Shown here: positions 1 through 12,439 of the stretch, piece by piece
How positions within the stretch are numbered: the first letter of the stretch is position 1
How the letters are laid out: each line of letters opens with the position of its first letter
DNA from: Conidiobolus incongruus B7586
Taxonomy: Eukaryota; Entomophthoromycota; Entomophthoromycetes; Entomophthorales; Conidiobolaceae
Direction of reading: 5' to 3'
Length of the DNA: 55,305 nucleotides
Assembly (NCBI GenBank): GCA_000697335.1
Contig: JNEM01015745.1
Span: 1-55,305, forward strand
Position numbers and translations under genes: made by a program
Notes under the pieces: model-generated
What the model was told of the DNA's origin: nothing
Database searches by the model: none
Seen by the model: the letters and a program-made list of their open reading frames with translations, nothing else

Positions 1-1258
1 ATTTAAATAATAGGAATTTTTTATAATTAAAATAAAAATAAATATATAATATAAAATAAATAATTTCTTTTATTTCTAATAATTTTTTATTATATTTTTA
101 ATAAAGATCTAATATTTAAAAAATAATTCTTTTTATTAAAGACTAAAATTTGATATTTTACAAACTAATTAAATTTTTTTGCAAAAATTTTCTTTTTTAT
201 AAGTTAGTTTTTTAATTGCCTAAAATAATTATAATCATATAATTTATAATCTTAAGAATATATTAGATATAATAGCTTTTCTAGTTATTTTTGATTAAAA
301 AGTTTTTTATAATTTTAAATGAATATATTTTATAATTATCATATAATAATAGGTTTTTTTAAATTATATTAAGAATACTAATTAAAAATAGTTTTATTTA
401 AAAAAAATATAAAGTTTATTATTGATTGATTTTCTTTAAGGAATTAAATAAAAATAGCATATACTATTATAATCTATTACAATAATTAACATTTATTTAT
501 CAATAAAATGTTTATTTAAAAAACTTATAAAAGGTGTTGATTTAGCTTAATTTAACACCTTGATTTATATTTTAACAATGGATTATATAAGAAAGTCTAA
601 AATTTATTAATTATAATAATTTATTGTAAAAACCTTGATTTCTAGTAATACCTTAGTAAATTTTATTTAACAATAGCTATTTTAGTTTTTTTTAAGATTT
701 GGTTAAATTAAAAGATATCTATTTTATATTTTTATTAATTAATTCAAATTTAAACTTTAATATATATAGAATATTTATATGACTAATATCAAAGTCTTAT
801 AATAATTTTTTAGCTAAAACAAAAAGATACTTTTCAATATAATTTTTCATTTTATTAATAATTAGAAAAGTGATAGTTAAAATTAATCTTTTAGATTTTA
901 ATAGTTTTTAGGTAGTTTTTAGGTAATTTCTCTTTTAACCTTAAAGTAATTTACTAAACAATAAATTGTTGATTTAAATAATATTTTATTATTAAAAGCT
1001 GCTTATAAATTTTAAATGATTTTAAAAGGTTTGTGGTTAAGTTTTATTAATACTAAAATAAAAAACTTTTAATGGTTATTATTTAGTTTAAGTATAATTA
1101 AATTAAATAACCAATTTTAAAAAATAAATTTTTTAATCAAAAAAATTATTATATATATATATAATTCAAAACTATTTATTTTTTTATTTGTTTTGTATAT
1201 ATTTTTTTATTTTAAACTAATAATATATTTGAAGAATTAGAAATTAAAAAATTTCACA
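1..1258 (-). repeat. AT-rich dispersed repeat, copy A (runs off left edge)
   Basis: Base by base, this stretch aligns over its whole length with the reverse complement of 13264-14555, with many substitutions and small indels. Shared landmarks include the GGAATTTTTT motif near position 12, the block around 130-260, the block around 375-480 and the AAATTTCACATT end near 1250. I see no open reading frame of note and recognise no transposase. The match reaches position 1, so the element's outer end lies outside the window. The family cannot be assigned from sequence alone; a non-autonomous DNA element fits best because of the features of the copy at 13264. Confidence 0.75.
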
Positions 1259-1424
1259 TTTTTTTGATTATATGGTAATATTAGTGACTTATCTTAATTT
1301 GAAGCTTAATTAAACTTTGTTTATATTTTAATATTATATTATCATATTCTATTCCATATTACTTTTATACTAAGTTTTCCTTTATATTATATTAGTAAAA
1401 CTACTATTATACTTATATTTATAA

Positions 1425-1860
1425 TAAATAATTATAATATATAATTATTTATTTTTTAATGGTAAATTAATTAATAATAAGTTTTATATTGTTTTTCCTA
1501 AATAAAACATTTTTAATTGGTATTTTATAAACTAAAGATGTTTTTTTATATAATGATTATAAAAGATATTTTTATACAAAAAATTAAAAAAAGCTATTAT
1601 ATTTAATATATTCATTAGGTTATAACTTATGTAATTATAATTATTTTAAGTAATTAAAAAATATATTTAAAAGAAAAAATTTCAATAAAAAAATTAAATT
1701 AGTTTATATATATTAAATTTCAGTCTTTAATAAAAAAAACTATTTAAGTATTAAAAGCTTACTAACAATATAACAAAGAGCTATTAATAATAAAAGAAAG
1801 TATTAAATTTTATATTGTATATAAAATTTTATAATAAATATACTAATAATTTTATTTAAT
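1425..1860 (+). repeat. Partial copy of the same AT-rich repeat, opposite orientation (copy A2)
   Basis: This part matches 14080-14480 in the forward direction, for example the blocks around 1600-1660 and 1690-1800. It therefore also matches the reverse complement of about 90-420. Copies A and A2 make an imperfect inverted pair separated by about 170 bases. The left boundary is uncertain because similarity fades around 1420, and the portion matching 13900-14050 seems to be missing. No coding potential was seen. Confidence 0.6.
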
Positions 1861-2144
1861 TTTGGTTTTAAAATTTTGCTATTATTTAAATTCTGTACTA
1901 ATAATATAATTCTTTAACATGTTTTAAATACTAAATGAAAAATTAAATAATAAAAATAGATTTTAAGTGTGAGTAATATTTAGGTGAAAATTATGGATAC
2001 ATATTATGGAGTAAAAAGAAGCAATTGTATATATTGATATTTGAGACATGTATAATATACTTTAAATAGTTAATATAAAATTGGTACTACAAATTAAGAT
2101 TAAGATTATTATAAAAATTAAGTGATATTATCAGTGTATTGAAT

Positions 2145-3618
2145 TTAAGCTTTGGAGTATATCTTAGCCAAGTTTTTGGCAATTGTAGATAATTGAATGT
2201 TAGATGTACCTTCATAGATGGATCCAATCTTGGAATCGCGATAGAATTTTTCAATAGGGAATTCACGAGTAAAACCAACACCTCCCATCCAGTCAACACA
2301 TTGGGAGGATACCTTTTGAGCAACTTGAGATGCATAGAGCTTGGCCATAGCAGCTTGGTGGACGAAGGGCTTACCTTCGTCCTTAAGTCGAGCAGCGTTG
2401 TAGGTCAACAAACGAGCGGCTTCAATTTCGGTGGCAGCTTGAGCATATTGGTGTTGCATACCTTGGAAGTTACCAATAGCTTCACCAAATTGTTTACGTT
2501 CGAATAGGTAAGGTAAAGTTTGGTCAAATACACCTTGGGCAAGGCCAAGCATTTGAGCAGCAATACCAATTCTTCCTTCATTCAAGATTTCAATGGCATA
2601 TTTGTAGCCTTTACCATATTCACCTAAAATATTGGAAGCAGGTACGCGAACATCTTCAAAAGTTAAACTACAAGTAGAAGAAGCTCGAATACCGAGTTTG
2701 TCTTCCTTCTTTCCAACTTGGATACCCATATCCTTTTCAACAACGAAACAGGTAATTCCTTTGTAGCCTTTAGAGGGATCAGCATTAGCAAATACCAAGA
2801 AAATTTCAGCTTCGCCAGAATTGGTAATCCACATCTTGCTACCATTCAATACGTAGTGGTCTCCATCCTTGGTGGCGCGAGTCTTTAAGGCAAAAGCGTC
2901 ACTACCGCTTGAGGCTTCAGACAAACAGAAACAACCAACCTATAAAATTCATTTATATTAGATATACTAATCCAATTAGAACAAATTCAACTTACAGTGT
3001 CAGTGGCTAATCTGGGCAAGTATTTATCTTGAAGTTCTTTGGAGCCATACTTACGGAAGAGAGTATTTACAAGAGTATTTTGAACGTCACAAATGACGGA
3101 AATTGAAGGATCGATCTTGGCCAACTCCTCAATAGCTAAAATGACAGCTGTGAAGGAAGCACCAGCACCTCCATGGTCGGGAGAAGTTTCAAGACCCATA
3201 TACTACACCATCATTAGATATATTAAGTAATAAATTGCATATATACTTACTCCTTGTTCAAAAAGACCTTTCAAAATAGATTCATCTAATTTCTGAGACT
3301 CATCCATAGAAGCAACGAGAGGCTTAATTTGTTCTTGGGCAAACTTCTTAACTAAGTTCTAATTAGAAATTTGCTAATTCGTTCGATTGCATGTCATTAC
3401 CTGCATCTTGCATTAAAGTTTCTTCTTCAGTTAAAGTATACAAAGAGTTGAGCTTTTCAAAATTTTTGGGAGCACTTGAAGAAAAAGCTCTAATATATTT
3501 TTATTAATGTATATTATTTAATATATATATATAAGTATTAAAATTACCTTGAAACAATAGAGTTTTTTAATTGACGATTAATTAGTTTAGAACTATTAGC
3601 AACTACACGATTAATCAT
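2145..3618 (-). CDS. ACADSB: Short/branched-chain acyl-CoA dehydrogenase, mitochondrial
   Basis: This flavoenzyme carries out the first dehydrogenation of short or 2-methyl-branched acyl-CoAs in mitochondria, passing electrons to ETF. Five exons (3618-3548, 3489-3401, 3351-3251, 3202-2996, 2939-2145) join in frame to about 420 aa, close to human ACADSB. Four introns are 48-58 nt. The N-terminus [19 protein letters not shown] looks like a matrix presequence. Next come the family motifs [18 protein letters not shown] and GLFEQGYMGLE, then the FAD/substrate segment [16 protein letters not shown] near residues 160-174. The C-terminus has [10 protein letters not shown] with the catalytic base Glu at about residue 399. 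The second intron's acceptor was chosen at 3352-3353 because the nearer AG breaks the frame while this one restores DAVKKFAQ. Assignment to ACADSB rather than ACADS rests on remembered similarity. Confidence 0.93.
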
Positions 3619-3795
3619 TTTAAACTAATTACAAATGGACTGATTTAAAAGATGCGTAATAGTTTTCATCAATATGCTATTTATACTCAACTATTATCAA
3701 TATCCTTATGGTATAAGCATTTTCAAATGTAAATTAGTGACCATCATTTTAATTTCGAATGAATCTAAACGTGACCTAAATTTAGTAAAGAATCC

Positions 3796-4147
3796 ATGTA
3801 TCCCGTGATTTTGAGACATAATTTTACCCCTCGTGAAAATTTTATAATTTCTGTCAAAATTCTAAGGTAAATTTAAGAATAAATTAGTAATTAGTGTAAT
3901 TTTTTGATAAAATTATTATAAAATTTAGATTTTATCTATTCATTGATTTATCGTCCTTTTTTCTATTATAGATAAAAATTTATTTTGAATCATAAATTAA
4001 TAATAGAATGAAAATTTTTAAGCTATTTAAATATAATAAATTTTTATAATAATTGTATAAATATTATTTTTTAATAGAGCATTATTTGATTGGCAACATT
4101 ACATTAAACCTACTATACCCGAAATTCCTGCCGAGATAAAAAAATAG
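3796..4147 (+). CDS. Possible small two-exon gene, 46 aa, unrecognised
   Basis: An ATG at 3796 opens MYPVILRHNFTPRENFI and runs to a good donor (AAG|GTAAAT) at 3866. An acceptor TTTAATAG at 4077 restores the frame, and the second exon reads RALFDWQHYIKPTIPEIP before TAG at 4145-4147. Phases agree and exon 2 is visibly richer in G and C than its surroundings. The gene would be divergent from the acyl-CoA dehydrogenase. Against it, the intron would be 211 nt, far longer than the others here, and I recognise no family. It may be a chance pairing or a remnant. Confidence 0.3.
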
Positions 4148-4220
4148 TATACTGTCTTATTTTAGATAGAATTTCATTTTAAATCTCCTTAATAATCACT
4201 TTGAATGATCAGCATTGCAA

Positions 4221-4361
4221 ATGGCTTTTTATAAAACTGTTCAATCGAGTAAAATTGAAGTATGTGATCGATGTTATTCCAAAAAGAAATTAACAACTAT
4301 CAATTATAAATTATTATTATATGTTAATTATGGACATTCAAATCAATATATTAACCCTTAA
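4221..4361 (+). CDS. Short ORF of 46 aa with a CDRC motif, doubtful
   Basis: The ORF starts MAFYKTVQSSKIEVCDRCYS and continues with KKKLTT. The C-x2-C followed by lysines recalls the opening of a fungal Zn2Cys6 cluster, but the later cysteines are absent. It could be the stub of a truncated zinc-cluster gene or chance. It has no visible partner exon. Confidence 0.18.
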   Translation: MAFYKTVQSSKIEVCDRCYSKKKLTTINYKLLLYVNYGHSNQYINP

Positions 4362-7104
4362 ATAACATTCAATTATATATTTATTTAAAAATTTATCAAA
4401 TATTTTTAAATCTATTTGGACAAAATTAATATGATATAAAATATTATATCAAAATATAAAGAATAAAGTGCAAATCCAATATATTATTTCAATTAAAGAG
4501 TAAAATATAATAAAAATAAAATTCGAAACTTTAAAAGAAATATATTTTTTATTAAGAATTTATATACTTAAGAATATACTTTTTAAAATGAAACTCAGAT
4601 CGGATTTTGGTTGAATTTTAATAATCTAATATCTTTAAAACTAGAATAAACTATTTTGATTTTTTATATATTAATATAAATCTTCTTTTTTAATTTAATA
4701 TTATATTTCATTTTTTATAGTTTTAATTTTCAAAATATTTAATATAAATTATAATAGGCCATATAGTGCTTTGATATTTGAGATCAGATTGATACATATG
4801 ATGATTTGATAAAAAATCAATTCCAGTTTGGAAATTATATTTTGATATTTTTTAATTCTTAATACTTGATTAAAAAATTAAAATATTAAGATTGATTTAT
4901 TTGAAAATGTATCATAGATACTGATTAATATAGTTTTCATTTAACATATCAATGTATAAAAATTTGCATCAAAAAAGGAATTCCATAGTACCCACCAAAT
5001 TTCATAATAAATCCAAATAACAAAACAAAAAAGTTTTTTCAAGATCTGTCTAAAACTTAATTATGACTCATCCAAAATATTTAAGAGTTGCAGGTAGCTT
5101 ACTCGAGTCAATGGAATATCTAAGATTACTGTATATTGCTTTGTGATTTTAAAAGTAGCTGACAATACATGATAAATCTCCGAAACCTGGAAGACTAAAA
5201 TCGACTACCAACTTTGTAATTATCAAATATATGAGAAACATTTAAATAAATATCCTTCAGTTAGTATGGGAGGATTTTCATATGAACTCCATATCGACTA
5301 GGAAACCGTTCTACATATTTTTAATCACAAGTTTGAATTAACAAAGGGAAATACCAAATGAATATATCATACTTTGAATATATCTCAGAAAAAACTTACA
5401 GATATAATTACCTAGTAAAGCCTCTCTAGATATAACCATAACTCTTGGTTACTAAGAGATATTGTTTTTGTAAATGAGATTTAATCCTTATGTATATTCC
5501 TTTTCCTAAATTTCAATGAGAGGGATAAGTAATATAAACTCGTTAACATCTTAACTTCAAAATCGAAAGTAATATATTCATAAATTCTTATAATTGCAAC
5601 AGATATCAATAGAGTATTTGATTTTTATCTATAAAAAATTAAAAGAATGACTAGTATAATATACTGCTCATTTTTGCAAAAACTTTAGCTCAATAGTACA
5701 ATAAAAGACAATTTTTAAAAAAAGTTTTCATTATAATAATAAAATACATTAAACTATCTAAAAAGCTCCTTGAATAAAAGGTCATGGGAAGTGCTACCTA
5801 ATTTATTATACTATTCTGACTTTGATTCATCTGATTTTGCCTCATTTGACACCTTGAAACCAAAAAATTTCTTAAAAAACCCAATTCCAATCAATCAAAT
5901 ATGTAATATCATTTTAAATACAAAAGATATATAGATGTTGAAAACCACCTGATATATAAAAATTTATTATATAATTTTATTATGTATATATTTATACAAC
6001 TCTTTATATGATTTTAAACATTGAATTCAAATCAGTCTCAATAATAAATTTTCTATTTATTAAAAATGAAGAAATATTGAATTAAATCATTCAATATACA
6101 AACAAACTGAATTTATAACTGATAACCTTAAAGCTGGTGGTTTAATATATTTTAGTATCATTATATATAAGAATGAAAAAAAAAGAAATATAGCATTTTA
6201 GATCATTTACAATAAAAAATTACTTTTTGAATTATAAAATCAATCGAGTAGAATATGTGTGATTTTAAGTATGGTATTTCCATCAATTCATAATTTTTTA
6301 TTTAATTCAATTTAATATATTGAAATTGAGTTAGAAAATTAATTAAAATTATTATTCGACACATGTATGATATAATTGAAATGAAGTTTATTAACTATGA
6401 ATATTAACATCATAACCAATAGTTTTATATATTATTTATTAATACTAGAAAATTGAAAACCAATCCTCTTTATATTATAAATGTTGAGTTAAAAAAGGTA
6501 ATACATTTCATTTAATTATTCATATATATATATGAGTGTTATAAAAAATTAAAATTATTTTTACTTATCATTGTTTTAGTATGATACTATGAAGTATACC
6601 CAAACAATCCTATTTGATATTTTTTTTATAAATTTATAACAGATATAAATTAATAAAACTAATGTACTGACTTGGTTGAAGAATATCTTTTAGATGCCTT
6701 TTCTCTTGATATTATATTAGTAAAATAATTATAGATGCTTACCATATAATTGTTTGTGAATAATTTGATATTAAATAATTAAAAAAACCTTGTATTTCAT
6801 AAGCCTTATAACATTATTAATAATGATTGCTGATTTAAAATTTGATATTTTTTTATTATATGGATCATTTACTCACAATTAATTTAATCTGATACAGTTA
6901 ATCAAATATTTATCCAAATATCATTTATATGAAAATTTCATACATTTAATTCAATTTGAATTAATCCCATAAAAAAAATGAAAAAAAATTAATGAGAATA
7001 ATTATTATACCATAATCAATGAAAGTGAAGATCTTATCAATTGAAAATCGCATCTAATTGATATAAACTTGATCAGATTTATTAAATTAATTACTATTTA
7101 AAAC
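4362..7104. other. AT-rich spacer with traces of decayed coding sequence
   Basis: No intact gene was seen. On the plus strand about 5235-5490 reads protein-like pieces (YPSVSMGGFSYELHID, then ETVLHIFNHKFELTKGN and SRYNHNSWLLRDIVFVNE) interrupted by stops. On the minus strand 5811-5894 reads IGIGFFKKFFGFKVSNEAKS and then DESKSE before a TAG, like the tail of a protein with a basic and acidic end, with no usable start or acceptor upstream. I recognise neither. The rest looks like ordinary AT-rich spacer, including the upstream region of the gene at 7105. Confidence 0.35.
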
Positions 7105-7386
7105 ATGGCTGCTGAAATATTAGATAATACCCACAAGGCTGAAGAAGTCCCCATTGAAGAACCCGAACAAGTTGAAGAAGAGGAAGAAGAACCCGAAGAT
7201 CAAAAGCCCGCTATTGTTGAAGCTTGTAGCGAAACTCCCGAATGTGCTCCCGCCAAGCACCACTGGCAAGAGTGTGAAGAAAGAGTTCAAAACGGCTCTA
7301 AGGAAACTTGTGTTGAAGAATTCTTCCACTATATGCACTGTGTAGATGCTTGTACCGCTCCCAAGTTGTTCGCCGAATTAAAATAA
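7105..7386 (+). CDS. QCR6: Cytochrome bc1 complex hinge subunit (complex III subunit 6)
   Basis: This is the acidic hinge protein that helps cytochrome c1 interact with cytochrome c in the mitochondrial intermembrane space. One exon encodes 93 aa. Residues 12-35 are strongly acidic (EEPEQVEEEEEEPED), as is usual. The C-terminal half holds cysteines in a twin-CX9C-like hairpin layout (WQECEERV, TCVEEFFHYMHCVDAC) and ends APKLFAELK, matching the KLF-x-x-LK end of UQCRH/Qcr6 proteins. The start sits in AAACATGG, a good eukaryotic context. It has no intron, unlike most genes here, and no close neighbour. Confidence 0.92.
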   Translation: MAAEILDNTHKAEEVPIEEPEQVEEEEEEPEDQKPAIVEACSETPECAPAKHHWQECEERVQNGSKETCVEEFFHYMHCVDACTAPKLFAELK

Positions 7387-9611
7387 GTTAAGCGTTGATT
7401 ATATGTGTCTTTTTTATAAAATTAAACAAACCAAGAAAACTTGGAATTAATGATTATATTAAATAATTTTTGACCTTCTTTTTTATTTTGTTTAGTTATC
7501 TTTTGGCTTTTTCAAAACTGATTGACGTCTTAGATGAAGTTGATTTTGTCAATCTAGAACATCAGGATGCAATTTTTCAAATCATCCATATTCTTCATTA
7601 TACTTTATTATATACAATTTATATATTTCTCAATATTATTAACATATAAGACATATATGGTATATAAGCTGATTTAAATTTAGTTCTCAACATCAGGGTT
7701 TTTTTCATTCGAATTTCATCTATTATATTATTTAAACTTAACAACAAATTTTTGTTAACCGCACACACTCCACAATCAAAATAGGTATTATAGTTTCTTT
7801 CAGTTTAACTTTAATAATTTTAACAGCTAATTACTTGAAACATATCTTTAAATTCTTATTTTCATGACAACATAGTTTTTTATCACGGCCATTCGAAATA
7901 TTATTATATATTTTTCTACATTATTATCAGTTTCAGTATACACATATTTTTCAAATACCAATTAAACGTCATGGTTTATATCGTATTAAATATTAATGGT
8001 CAACTAATAATTAAAAGCATCAAATATAATTCAAATTTAATTAATTAAAAATTACATTTATAGTGAATTATATTTACCATTATAAGTTATATATATTGAT
8101 CAATTCTTAAGAACTGTAAAATTAATCACTGTCATCAAATGGTTAAATACATTGCTCTCGATTCTAGTTTATACTATTAGTAATTACTATTACCAATTAC
8201 AATACAGTTGGTATTTTTCATACAAAATAATTTCTCATATTTACTCTCAATATTTTAAGGATATATTTATTTTCTGTAATAATGTTATTATGGTCTAATA
8301 TATCCATTAGTATTTTCAACATTTAGTTGATTTTTAGATATATACATTAAATTTATATGATTTTTTAGTTTATATTGTATGTTTTCATAGTATTTGCTAT
8401 TACTTTTTTTTCAAAATATTGTTCAACTAATTTATGTAATCGAAATATGGTAAGCGATGATTTTTAATTTCGTTTTTATCATGCAAATGAAATGTAGAAA
8501 TGAATATATTATTAAAATAGTATTGAGAATATAACTCATTTAACCATTATAACTATAATATATTTGGAATTTTTATAATTATATAGTACAAACGAAGAAA
8601 TTTCAATAGTTCTGAATACCTTATTTGATATTTGATTTTTATCTCATATTAATTATCCAAATAAATATCGAGCAATTCATAATGAAACAATTTTTTTATT
8701 CAATTAGAATATTGATTTAATATTAATAATACCACAATCAAGTTTATATTAATATAACACATAATGATTATGAAATCACCTATTATCTGAAATTGAATCT
8801 ATCATGTCTTATAATAAAAATTGAAATTTAATAGTAAGTAGACAATTATATTTAATTTATATCACAAAATATTCATGGTTTTTATGTTAAATATTTCAAT
8901 AGCATTATTAATTATATACATAGTTTTTAAATATTGGAGATCATACAATCTAATAGAAGATTCGAATAGAATTATATATTTTACTTTAATGTACACGAAT
9001 TTTTAAGTTTGCCATCAAATGATATGAAGTCAAATTGTGATCACTAAACCTTTCAAAGTTCTAATATTCAACTATTATAATATTGCTCATTTTATTGCAT
9101 TATTTAATGTCCTAAACTTTGATATATATACAAAAATGAGTATTATTCTATATCTAATTATAATATTATATCTATATTTTAGAGCTTGAAAAACAATATA
9201 ATTAAATATATTAAAATCATTGTTGACTATATATAGCGACTTAGAAAACCTCAACAGTTGACATGCTATAGTCAAACTTTATAAATGTAATCCAGATTGT
9301 AAAGTGCAAGTTGATATTTCAATTTATAAATGTAATATCAGATGATATATTGATTGGTATTAAGTTTAATAAATATTTATATAGGTAAACCCTTCACGTC
9401 AATTAGCTCATATTGTGAACTTAATATTAAATTATAGTGAGTTTATTACTAATATGGAATATGAGTAATAAACAGGATATTTAATCATTTGTATTTGCTG
9501 AGTTTGATCAAGTGATTTATAATGAATATGAAAAAGAATTATTAATATGAAAAATAAACAATAATAAACTATTTTTTATGCTAAAATAGATAAATTCAAA
9601 ATAGAAAATAA
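7387..9611. other. AT-rich spacer, 2.2 kb
   Basis: It holds the 3' end of the hinge gene and the downstream side of the carboxypeptidase gene. A plus-strand stretch around 7500-7645 stays open and includes KLIDVLDEVDFVNLEHQDAI, preceded by TTTTGTTTAG, which resembles an acceptor. No start, partner exon or family was found. Nothing else is recognised. Confidence 0.4.
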
Positions 9612-11141
9612 TTAGAAGGGTAACTCGTTGATCCATCTAACAATCATATCTAAAGCATTTTCAGGCTGATCATAAGGAACCATATGGCCAGCTTTGTAGA
9701 CTCGAAGGAAGGTGAAGTTACCATAGCGACGAGCTTCACCAGCAGGACCACCAGTAAAGAAGGGTCTCCAGATGGTATCTCTAACCTTATTGAATCCATC
9801 TTGTCCCTTCCATTTCAAAGCTTTGGTCCAAGCTTTGTTACCGATCCAGTTACAGATAAAATCAGCATCACCAGCATAAACTAAAGCTCTGATTCCATCA
9901 TCCAAAAGCTCGGAGACGTAGTCTTGGAATGGAAGCATCCAATCACCAGCCAAGTTGAAGGATAAGTTGATTTGCATGTTACAAGACTTATAGGTATCGA
10001 CTTTAGCTCCAAGAGCTTTCTTAATGTCTGGACGATCAAAGTATTTCTCTATATCACTCAAAACATCATAGCATAAAGAATTGGATCCGCACTTCTTTCT
10101 GACGTCATAAGGATTCAAACCAGTTTTCTGGTATGGGCCAATCATTTGCTGATTGCAGTAGGAAGCTGCAGGGAAGCAAATAAATCTGTTCTTGTACTTG
10201 TTGCAGTACTCAATCAAACTTTTACATCTGGGCCATGATTTACGCATAGAGTCACAAGTGGAATCAGGTAAAGCTGGTCGGTATGAGTTATTGCAAGCCA
10301 TATCAGGATAGTACTCATATTGGACTAAAGGATCAGTTAAGCCATTACCGATACCAATAGACTTCAAATTGATCTTATTATTCCTTGAGCCACTCTTGTT
10401 CTTGTCATTAATAATTTTACCAATGTTAGGGACATAGTGCCCAGCATAAGATTCACCAAATACATGGAAATCAACTTTGCGATACTTGGGAAATTTGTTA
10501 AAGAATAATTGTAAGAATGCGTAGACTTCGTCAGCAGCTGCTGCAGTAGTGGTAGCACCACCTTGACCATAAGAATAACCTACATTAAGAGGTTGATCCA
10601 AGAAAATGATGTTAGCAGCTTCGTTCCAAGAAAAGGGATTGGGTTCAGAATCAGTGCCGTTCTTGTTCATTTTACAAGGACCTAATTCCATCATAAGACC
10701 AGTCAAGGAGGAGCACCCAGGGCCTCCATTGAGCCAAAGAATTAAAGGGTCATCAGAAGGATCGCCACGAGATTCAAAGAACCAGTAGAAATAGTGCTTA
10801 TCCTTATTAGTGTCTAAATAACCAGCATACTTAAAGAATCATATATTAATACCATTTGAAAACTATTAGAATGATACATCGAATATATTTACCTGTTTAA
10901 CGCTATCACAAAGTTGAGTTTCCTTAACTCTAAGAGCATAGTCAGGGAATTCAGATTGTTGAACAACATCGCCTTCCCAATCGTTCTTCAAAGTACTTAA
11001 ATCGAAGGAGTGAATTTGGTCGCCAAAAACTTCTTCTTCAATACTAGTAAGAGTATTAATAGTTGATTGGAATATACCTTGTCTACCAGCAGAGGCAGAC
11101 GTACAAAAGGCCAATAAAGCCAACTTTGAAAACAATTTCAT
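9612..11141 (-). CDS. Serine carboxypeptidase, carboxypeptidase Y-like (S10)
   Basis: This secreted or vacuolar protease removes C-terminal residues from peptides. Two exons (11141-10893, 10829-9612) join to 488 aa through a 63-nt intron. Residues 1-18 (MKLFSKLALLAFCTSASA) form a signal peptide, followed by a propeptide-like segment. The mature part begins near YAGYLDTNKDKHYFYWFFES, then LNGGPGCSS, GESYAGHYVP (nucleophile Ser about 210), AGDADFICNW (Asp about 406) and KAGHMVPYDQP (His about 465). The Cys in FICNW matches the buried Cys of yeast CPY, and many further Cys suggest disulfides. All catalytic residues are present, so it should be active. Vacuolar location is inferred from CPY similarity. 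It is the most downstream member of a same-strand cluster. Confidence 0.95.
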
Positions 11142-12439
11142 ATTATTTCTTTAGCAATCAATGGCAATAAATTAACTTGATTAGCGATTTATTTGTATCT
11201 GTAATAACGAAGATATGACTGATAATTGGAAAATAGGTCTCATTTTATATATCAATCTTCTAGTATCCCCTGAATATGAGGTATGTAATATGTCATCATC
11301 ATCCACTTATCAAATTATTCTAAACTTGATTCTTTCATTGGTTAAAAGTATAATGATTTGATTTTAAAAATATATCAGCCGTAAATTGATATCAAAATAA
11401 TCAATTAATTTTACAAAATGTACCTTATTATGCATTTTCATATAATTCTATAAAATTATATATAGCCAAAAGTTAACTGGTCAAAATTAATGGTATTTAA
11501 TTGTCCCAAAAAGTTTTTTAATTTTTAATGTTATATAGTATAAACGAAGAGTGAGTTTAGAAAATATAAGATATACAATGCAACAAAAAATTATTAAGTC
11601 AAGATAATTTAAATATTTTAATAATTTGCATTATTTATATACTATAAAATGAATTTATATACTTTGACACTATCCAATCTCACATGGGTACTAAAATTTA
11701 TAATCTAATACACCTTAGTCATTAGTCAACTAATTTTCACAAATCATAACCATCTTCAGATATTAAATACCAAAGTTAATAATATTTTATTGGTATAAAT
11801 AAACAATTGTTTCAAATATTTATAATGTTATTTATAAACATTTCATTTTTAAATAGTTAAATTATATTTTATTTTGATCCTAAAATTTTGTTAATGAAAG
11901 ATTTTCAATTAATATTTGAATAAAATTTCAATACTTGGTATATGAAAATGATTAGATTTAAATATGTTCAAAGTATATAATATCTATAATCTATTACATC
12001 ATATTTCATGAATTTCTTTGACAATGGTCTACAGGGAAATAGTGGTATAAATATGACATTGGCATTTAGTAATTTGATAACTTGATCATTTGTATAAGAG
12101 ATATTTATTATTATTTTTGTTTTGTATATAATTATTAAATAATTAAATTTAAATTAAAATATATAATAGTAAATTTACTAATTTGGTTTCTGCGGAGTAG
12201 TACAATTTTGTCTAAAGTTTTCTAGCCTAAAATTGTAAGCAAATTTTATAAAAATCAGAATTATTAATTGATTTTATAGTTACTTTATAATATTGAAAAT
12301 ACTTAATTAATGATATTTTGAATAATTTGAGAATATATATCTCAAAGATTTTGCTTCAAATTTTTAGACCTAAATTGTATTAATACGCTAAAGTATATAG
12401 TTTATTGTAATCAATTTCATTACCATTTTCTAATTAGTA
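11142..12439. other. AT-rich spacer between carboxypeptidase loci
   Basis: This holds the upstream region of the gene starting at 11141 and the downstream side of the pseudogene at 12440. No gene, RNA or repeat was recognised. Confidence 0.5.

Noticed and set aside
1-2100. Mitochondrial DNA or a nuclear copy of it, because of the extreme AT content
   Set aside because: No mitochondrial gene or RNA was recognised, and the sequence matches another repeat copy inserted in a nuclear pseudogene.
3352-3400. Acyl-CoA dehydrogenase broken by a frame error at its second intron
   Set aside because: Using the AG at 3352-3353 rather than the one seven bases away restores the frame and the family motif VKKFAQEQ.
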